Part shown: piece by piece, positions 59,849-64,000 of the stretch
How the letters are laid out: every line of letters starts with the position of its first letter
Position numbering within the stretch: position 1 is the first letter of the stretch
Assembly: GCF_003693445.1 (NCBI RefSeq)
Contig: NZ_RFAR01000004.1
Span: 101,380-165,379, forward strand
Direction: 5' to 3'
DNA: 64,000 nucleotides
Source of the DNA: Aquitalea palustris
Lineage (GTDB): Bacteria > Pseudomonadota > Gammaproteobacteria > Burkholderiales > Chromobacteriaceae
Translations under genes and position numbers: made by a program
The notes under the pieces: generated by a model
Seen by the model: the letters and a program-made list of their open reading frames with translations, nothing else
Told to the model about the DNA's origin: nothing
The model's database searches: none

Positions 59849-60340
59849 TCAGGCACCCAGCTGCTGGTTCAGTATCTGGTGTACTTCCTTGAAGTCCATC
59901 ACGCCGACATAGCGCTTGAGAATATTGCCCTGCTTGTCGATCAGGAAGGTGGTGGGGGCCAGCTGGATGTCACCGAAGGCCTTGGCAATGCTGCCCTGGC
60001 CATCCAGAGCGACAAAGAAGGGCAGCTGGTTCTGCTGCACGAAAGCCTGTACGTAATTAGGCGGGTCATAGCTCATGGCCACCGCCATGATCTGCAGGCC
60101 GCGGGCGCCGTATTGCTGGTGCAGTTTCTTGATTTCCGGCATTTCTTCCACGCAACCGGAACAGCTGGTGGCCCAGAAATTGACCAGTACCACCTTGCCC
60201 TTGAGTGAGGCGGTGTCCGCTTGCTGGCCGCTCAGCGAGGTATAGCTGACCTGCGGTGCCGCATTACGGTCGAACAGCAGGGTATAGGCCACCAGGCCGA
60301 TGACGGCGACTGCCAGTAGTGCGATCAGAACCTTCTTCAT
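59849..60340 (-). CDS. TlpA/ResA-like thioredoxin-fold protein, CSGC active site
   Basis: A 163-aa membrane-anchored or exported thioredoxin-fold protein (hydrophobic N-terminus, IALLAVAVIGLVAYTLLF). The active site reads FWATSCSGCVEEMPEIKKL, so it is Cys-Ser-Gly-Cys preceded by Ser instead of the usual Trp-Cys. The cis-Pro loop is APTTFLIDKQGNI. It probably reduces periplasmic disulfides. It is followed on the same strand by no other gene before the terminator. Confidence 0.85.
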   Translation of the reverse strand: MKKVLIALLAVAVIGLVAYTLLFDRNAAPQVSYTSLSGQQADTASLKGKVVLVNFWATSCSGCVEEMPEIKKLHQQYGARGLQIMAVAMSYDPPNYVQAFVQQNQLPFFVALDGQGSIAKAFGDIQLAPTTFLIDKQGNILKRYVGVMDFKEVHQILNQQLGA

Positions 60341-60397
60341 GCTTGCTACATCCGGAAAGGGGATAAACAGCAGCCCCGTCTGGCGGGGCTGTCGGGC

Positions 60398-60805
60398 TTA
60401 TTGGTCCAGCATGGACTGCAGGAGTTCCTTCAATTGTCCGTCCAGCGTCACGGCCTTGTTCTGCTTGGCGTCAAACACCACAAAAGTCACATCGGCTTCG
60501 GCAACGACCTTGTCGCTACCGGCCAGGGTGACGCGTTGATGCATGACGGCGCTGCGGCTGCCTATGCTCTTGACCGAAGTGGCCAGGGCCAGCTCGTCGC
60601 CCATGGTGGCCGGATGGCGATAGTCGATATTGATGTTGACCACGATCAGCGCCAGCCCGGATTGCAGAAACCAGGGCAGGTCGCCACGGTCTTCGAAAAA
60701 GCTCCAGCGGGCTTCTTCCAGGAATTCCAGATAGCGGGCGTTGTTGACGTGGCCGTACAGGTCCAGATGATAACCCCGGACCTTGATGCGTGTTTCATGC
60801 GACAT
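60398..60805 (-). CDS. Acyl-CoA thioesterase, 4HBT (YbgC-like) family
   Basis: A 135-aa hot-dog-fold thioesterase. The active-site region is HLDLYGHVNNARYLEFLEEARW, with the catalytic Asp in LDLYGHVN, followed by NINIDYRHPATMGDELALATSV. ATG 60805 has AAGGGGAAAC upstream. A YbgC-type gene usually precedes tolQ; here the thioesterase is 30 kb away from the tol genes and may be unrelated. Confidence 0.88.
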   Translation of the reverse strand: MSHETRIKVRGYHLDLYGHVNNARYLEFLEEARWSFFEDRGDLPWFLQSGLALIVVNINIDYRHPATMGDELALATSVKSIGSRSAVMHQRVTLAGSDKVVAEADVTFVVFDAKQNKAVTLDGQLKELLQSMLDQ

Positions 60806-60834
60806 GTGTTTCCCCTTGTAGTGAAAGCTGTTCC

Positions 60835-61209
60835 TCAATCCTCGGCGTTGAGGTCCAGCGGGACGAATGGTTCGCGCTCTAGTGGCGTCTCGACCATATC
60901 GGTGAGTACGGAGTGGATTTCTACTTCAAACCACTCCAGAAACAGGGCGGGAGAAAGTTGCTCCGGCCACAGTTGTTCATCATCGCACCAGTCGGCCAGC
61001 TCTGCCTGAAACAGCAGGCGATAGTGCTGTAGTACGAAGTCGGCGGCCGAGGCGTAATCGTCGGCTGCCGGAATCAAGAGGGCATTGCAGTCGCGGGTCA
61101 GGATGTCCAGATCCAGCTGCCCGTCGAGATCGCCAGGCAGTCGTTGCAGCCAGTCGAGAAAGGGGGCTTTGGGGCGGATCAGCGCAATGCTGCGGTTGAC
61201 TTCAAACAT
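60835..61209 (-). CDS. Hypothetical protein, conserved-looking
   Basis: A 124-aa acidic, soluble protein with no signal peptide or membrane helix. It has many Asp/Glu/Leu/Trp residues (PGDLDGQLDLDILTRDCNALLIPAADDY, FLEWFEVEIHSVLTD). No family is recognised. It is 24 bp from tonB and 29 bp from the thioesterase on the same strand, so the three may be cotranscribed. Confidence 0.7.
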   Translation of the reverse strand: MFEVNRSIALIRPKAPFLDWLQRLPGDLDGQLDLDILTRDCNALLIPAADDYASAADFVLQHYRLLFQAELADWCDDEQLWPEQLSPALFLEWFEVEIHSVLTDMVETPLEREPFVPLDLNAED

Positions 61210-61233
61210 GATGCTTCCTTGTCGTAGGTTCGA

Positions 61234-62079
61234 CTAATTGTTATCCCGGCTAAAGGTAAAGGCCTTGACGATGGTCAGGGCGCCCTTGCCGGCCAGTGAG
61301 GGTGGAAAGCGGCCGAATGGGGCGTGCCGGGTGACCAGACTGATGGCGGCATCGTCCACCACACTATTGCCGGATTTTCGCACCACCTTGATGTCCTGCA
61401 AGCTGCCATCCGGCAGAATGCTGACCGCGAGGGTGACCGAGCCGTAGATATGCTGCTGGCGCAAGGCTTCCGGATAGTTTTGCTGGCCAATGCGTTCCAT
61501 GCGTAGCCGCCAGTCTTCCTTGTAACGCGCCCAGGCATAGCGGTTGGCGCTGTCGCCGGCGCCATCGGCAGCTCCGCTTTCCAGTGTGCTGTCTTTTACG
61601 TCGCTATCCCCGCGTTGCACGCTGCCGAGGTTGGCAATCTGTCCCAGCAAGTTAGCAGCGCTGACCGGTGCGCTCGCGGTGTGCTGGGCAGGCGTGACAT
61701 TGGCCAGTGCCGGTTTTTTGCGGTGGTTTTCATGCAGCAGATTGGTGTCGTTGCTGGCCGGCGGCGCGGCGACGGACTGCTCGGTCTGTTCGGGTTTGGC
61801 CGTGGGCCGGCTGTGGCTGGCCAACTGGTCGGGGACGCTGGTATTGCCACGACCCTGGTTGCTGTCTTCACTCTGGCGGATGGTGGGTAGTACTTGCCGT
61901 GTCGGTGCCTGTACCAGCTGGATGTTGATGCGGTTGTTATCAGGCAGGGTGATGCCGGGTGTCCAGGAGATGGCGCTGCTGGCCAGCAGCAAGGCATGGG
62001 CCAATAAGGACACTGCGATCATGATGATCAGCGGTCCGTTAGCGTTGGTGCTGGTGGGTTTGCGCAGATTGGCGGTCAT
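61234..62079 (-). CDS. tonB: TonB-like energy transducer
   Basis: A 281-aa protein with one N-terminal membrane helix containing the Ser/His pattern (IMIAVSLLAHALLLASS), a long Gln/Asn/Ser-rich periplasmic linker, and a C-terminal TonB domain (YPEALRQQHIYGSVTLAVSILPDGSLQDIKVVRKSG). It powers outer-membrane receptors or has a TolA-like role. The linker lacks the usual Pro-Lys repeats. No exbB or exbD gene is adjacent. ATG 62079 begins MTANLRKP. Confidence 0.85.
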   Translation of the reverse strand: MTANLRKPTSTNANGPLIIMIAVSLLAHALLLASSAISWTPGITLPDNNRINIQLVQAPTRQVLPTIRQSEDSNQGRGNTSVPDQLASHSRPTAKPEQTEQSVAAPPASNDTNLLHENHRKKPALANVTPAQHTASAPVSAANLLGQIANLGSVQRGDSDVKDSTLESGAADGAGDSANRYAWARYKEDWRLRMERIGQQNYPEALRQQHIYGSVTLAVSILPDGSLQDIKVVRKSGNSVVDDAAISLVTRHAPFGRFPPSLAGKGALTIVKAFTFSRDNN

Positions 62080-62135
62080 GGGCAACTGGCGGCCTCCGTA
62101 AGACTGCTGCAGTTTACCATGGCTGGGGATGTGCC

Positions 62136-62163
62136 AAGAAAAACGCCGCGCTGGGCGCGGCGT
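62136..62163 (-). terminator. Terminator of dps
   Basis: An 8-bp GC-rich stem ACGCCGCG/CGCGGCGT (62143-62150 with 62156-62163), followed on the minus strand by TTTTTCTT, just past the dps stop. Confidence 0.85.
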
Positions 62164-62176
62164 GGGGTGTGTCAGC

Positions 62177-62641
62177 TTATTTGTCCAGCATGCTGCGCAG
62201 CATCCAGGCGGTTTTCTCATGCACTTGCAGGCGCTGGGTCAGGAGGTCGGCCGTTGGTTCGTCGGCGGCGCGCTCGGCCAGCGGGAAAATGCTGCGGGCA
62301 GTGCGACAGAGGATTTCATGGCCATCCACCAGCTGTGCCAGCATTTCTTCGGCCTTGGGTACACCGCTGGCTTCGGCAATCGCGGTCAGCTTGGCGTAGT
62401 CGGCATAGCTGCCGGGGGCAAAGTGGCCCAGTGCGCGGATGCGTTCGGCGATCAGGTCCACGGCCAGCGACAGCTCGTTGTATTGCGTCTCGAACATCAG
62501 GTGCAGGGTGTTGAACATCGGCCCGGTGACGTTCCAGTGAAAATTGTGGGTTTTCAGATACAGCGTGTAGGTGTCTGCCAGCAGGCGGGAGAGACCATGG
62601 GCGATGTCTTGACGGTCTTGTTCGTTGATACCGATATCCAT
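62177..62641 (-). CDS. dps: Dps-family DNA-protecting ferritin-like protein
   Basis: A 154-aa four-helix-bundle mini-ferritin that oxidises iron with hydrogen peroxide and protects DNA. The ferroxidase ligands are visible in [27 protein letters not shown] (His, His and downstream Glu/Asp). Further conserved text is [23 protein letters not shown] 62641 is chosen because CAGGAG lies seven bases upstream; the in-frame TTG two codons earlier is less likely. It is divergent from yggU. Confidence 0.93.
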   Translation of the reverse strand: MDIGINEQDRQDIAHGLSRLLADTYTLYLKTHNFHWNVTGPMFNTLHLMFETQYNELSLAVDLIAERIRALGHFAPGSYADYAKLTAIAEASGVPKAEEMLAQLVDGHEILCRTARSIFPLAERAADEPTADLLTQRLQVHEKTAWMLRSMLDK

Positions 62642-62696
62642 ATGCAAACTCCTGGTTGATGGGCAAGTCCGAACGGATCAGCCTGCGGGGCGTTGC

Positions 62697-62724
62697 TTGA
62701 GTGCGGCTGAATTTGGTCTAGAAT
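62697..62724 (+). promoter_or_regulatory. Sigma-70 promoter candidate for yggU
   Basis: TTGAGT (62697-62702), 16-bp spacer, TAGAAT (62719-62724), 24 bp before the yggU start codon. Confidence 0.5.
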
Positions 62725-62747
62725 TGCCCTTTTGCGGAAAAATCACC

Positions 62748-63044
62748 ATGAAACCCTGGCTGGTCTGTAGCGGCCATACGGTGCGTCTTACCCTGCATGT
62801 CCAGCCTGGCGCACGGAAAACCGAGGTGGCGGGCGAACATGGCGACTGCCTGAAAATCCGTCTGGCTGCACCCCCTGTCGACGGCAAGGCCAATACTGCA
62901 CTGCTATCCTGGCTGGCCGATTGTTTTGCGGTCGGCAAGCGCGCTGTTGCCTTGCAGGCCGGCGACAAGAGCCGGCACAAGGTGGTGCTGATCGAGTCGT
63001 CACTGGCCGAGCCGGAAGTGCTGGCCTTGCTGCATGTTCAGTGA
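62748..63044 (+). CDS. DUF167/YggU family protein
   Basis: A 98-aa cytosolic protein with the DUF167 pattern: RLTLHVQPGARKTEVAGEHGDCLKIRLAAPPVDGKANTALLSWLA, then GDKSRHKVVLIE. ATG 62748 is chosen; the longer frame overlaps dps. Family function unknown. Its 3' end overlaps the convergent fxsA by 7 bp. Confidence 0.88.
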   Translation: MKPWLVCSGHTVRLTLHVQPGARKTEVAGEHGDCLKIRLAAPPVDGKANTALLSWLADCFAVGKRAVALQAGDKSRHKVVLIESSLAEPEVLALLHVQ

Positions 63045-63466
63045 AGGCGCTGTTGCTGATCCGCTGCCGGTTTGTCGACACGGCTGAATTCGCCCTCGAT
63101 GACATCATCCGGCGTGCTGGCAGCGGTAGGACCACCCATGTTCAGTGCCGGGCCCTTGAAAGGTAGCAGCAGCAGTATAGCCAGCAGGTCGCTGAGGATG
63201 CCAGGAATGGCAAACAGCAGGCCGGACAAGGCATAGCGCAAGGGCCACAGCAGCGAGTACAGCGACACCTGCTGGCCTTGGCGCAGGACGCTGGACAGCG
63301 TCAGTAGCGCCCCCAGTTTCTGGTTGCGCAGCATCCAGATGCCCAGCAGACTGCTGGCCAGAACCAGCAGGAATACCACGCCGCCGCCCAGATGATGGGC
63401 CAGTGTGACCAGCGTGGCGATTTCCAGCAGGGGGTAAAGCAGTAACAACAGCAAGATGGCGCGCAT
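63038..63466 (-). CDS. fxsA: FxsA family membrane protein
   Basis: A 142-aa inner-membrane protein. The N-terminal half has the FxsA pattern: LLLYPLLEIATLVTLAHHLGGGVVFLLVLASSLLGIWMLRNQ, with about four helices, ending in a hydrophilic tail. E. coli FxsA affects phage exclusion by the F plasmid. ATG 63466 is preferred over a longer frame. It is divergent from cutA by 18 bp. Confidence 0.88.
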   Translation of the reverse strand: MRAILLLLLLYPLLEIATLVTLAHHLGGGVVFLLVLASSLLGIWMLRNQKLGALLTLSSVLRQGQQVSLYSLLWPLRYALSGLLFAIPGILSDLLAILLLLPFKGPALNMGGPTAASTPDDVIEGEFSRVDKPAADQQQRLH

Positions 63467-63484
63467 CGAATCAAGGTATCCGTT

Positions 63485-63811
63485 ATGAATTGTCTGATGG
63501 TGATCTGCAATGTGCCGGACGAAACCACCGCCACGCACATTGCGCATGTTCTGGTGCAGGAGCGTCTGGCTGCCTGCGTCAATATCCTGCCCGCCTGCCG
63601 GTCGGTTTATCGCTGGGAGGGCGCGCTGCAGGAAAGTAGCGAACTCCCCCTGCTGATCAAGACCACCCAGGCCTGCTACGCCAGACTGCAGCAGCGTTTG
63701 CTCGAGCTGCACCCTTATGATGTGCCGGAAATCATCGCATTGCCAGTGGCGCAGGGCTTGCCCGCCTACCTGACATGGGTATCACAGTGCGTGCTTTCAA
63801 GTGATGACTAG
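63485..63811 (+). CDS. cutA: Divalent-cation tolerance protein CutA
   Basis: A 108-aa trimeric cytosolic protein of the CutA1 family, PII-like in fold. Conserved text is VPDETTATHIAHVLVQERLAACVNILP, SVYRWEGALQESSELPLLIKTT and HPYDVPEIIALPVAQGLPAYLTWV. It is the last protein gene before the tRNA. Confidence 0.95.
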   Translation: MNCLMVICNVPDETTATHIAHVLVQERLAACVNILPACRSVYRWEGALQESSELPLLIKTTQACYARLQQRLLELHPYDVPEIIALPVAQGLPAYLTWVSQCVLSSDD

Positions 63812-63918
63812 CGGCGGCGTGAAAAATTTGGACTGCTCGCCATTTGCCATGGTTCCAGTCGTGTAGCATGAAATGCAGGCCTATGCCCCGGTTTTTCCAA
63901 ATTATTTCGGTAAAAGCC

Positions 63919-63947
63919 TTGACTGAAAAAGACGGTTTTATTATAGT
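63919..63947 (+). promoter_or_regulatory. Sigma-70 promoter of tRNA-Lys
   Basis: TTGACT (63919-63924), 17-bp spacer, TATAGT (63942-63947), 15 bp upstream of the tRNA 5' end. This is the best-matching promoter in the window. Confidence 0.85.
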
Positions 63948-63962
63948 TGCGAACTCTTTCGT

Positions 63963-64000
63963 GGGTCGGTAGCTCAGCCGGTAGAGCAGCGGACTTTTAA
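63963..64000 (+). tRNA. tRNA-Lys(TTT), 3' truncated by window edge
   Basis: The first 38 nt of a tRNA: acceptor strand GGGTCGG, D-arm AGCTCAGCCGGTAGAGCA, anticodon stem GCGGA and loop CTTTTAA with anticodon TTT. The remaining half lies beyond the window. Confidence 0.92.

Noticed and set aside
60371..60391. CAGCCCCG/CGGGGCTG inverted repeat just after the thioesterase gene
   Set aside because: The stem is good but no T-run follows on either strand, so I do not call it a terminator.

Overview
The window is a dense, high-GC chromosomal segment with the gene content and order of a betaproteobacterium, most likely order Neisseriales (Chromobacterium/Vogesella/Aquitalea-like). That placement is my inference from the gene blocks smg-dprA-lysM // def-fmt-htpX-rsmB-DUF4390-ntrY-ntrX, gshA-gshB, purE-purK-purC and tolR-tolA-tolB-pal-cpoB, from an ATP-grasp-type GshA, and from the DUF3460 and DUF4390 families. 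No rRNA, integrase, transposase, prophage, CRISPR array or restriction system is visible. Nearly everything is core housekeeping. Two short stretches, about 4.4-5.5 kb and 16.9-18.6 kb, have visibly lower GC and look like accessory insertions.

Layout. 0-2 kb: end of a sulfate importer operon (cysW-cysA). 2-4.2 kb, minus strand: Pit phosphate transporter and a DciA-like protein. 4.4-8.8 kb, minus: a solitary fimbrial adhesin, then an ABC importer made of an ATPase and a fused double permease. 9.2-15.9 kb: secA, maf, rng, cysE and a DUF1835 protein. 16-19.4 kb: a 2-oxoglutarate/Fe(II) oxygenase, a lipoprotein meeting an isolated flgH tail to tail, a 75-aa protein and a periplasmic solute-binding protein. 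19.6-26 kb: uvrD, a receiver-TPR protein, a LytTR regulator and a diguanylate cyclase. 26-31.3 kb: DUF3460, an O-methyltransferase, then tolR-tolA-tolB-pal-cpoB without tolQ. 31.4-37.1 kb: CPBP protease, purE-purK-purC, acetyltransferase, hydrolase and DUF1294. 37.2-44 kb: fadH behind a palindromic operator-like promoter, a TlpA-like thioredoxin, gshA, an LprI-domain protein, gshB and dgkA. 44-48.9 kb: small membrane proteins, topA and smg. 48.9-58.9 kb: dprA and lysM diverging from def, fmt, htpX, rsmB, a DUF4390 protein, ntrY and ntrX. 59-64 kb: moeB, a second TlpA-like protein, a thioesterase, tonB, dps, yggU, fxsA, cutA, and the 5' half of a tRNA-Lys that runs off the window.

How the genes fit together. 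Sulfate uptake (cysW, cysA), serine acetylation (cysE) and glutathione synthesis (gshA, gshB) are successive parts of sulfur metabolism. Tol-Pal, CpoB and the LysM protein serve the cell envelope. def and fmt handle formyl-methionine. ntrY/ntrX and the receiver-TPR/LytTR/GGDEF group are the signalling content.

The features most worth a second look are an NtrX whose central AAA+ domain has lost the Walker A lysine, the GAFTGA loop and the Walker B aspartate; an orphan flgH and an orphan fimbrial adhesin in low-GC patches; a Tol operon that starts at tolR with its own promoter; a nested hairpin upstream of the O-methyltransferase; and two abutting perfect palindromes in the fadH promoter. I did not find a convincing new multi-gene system.
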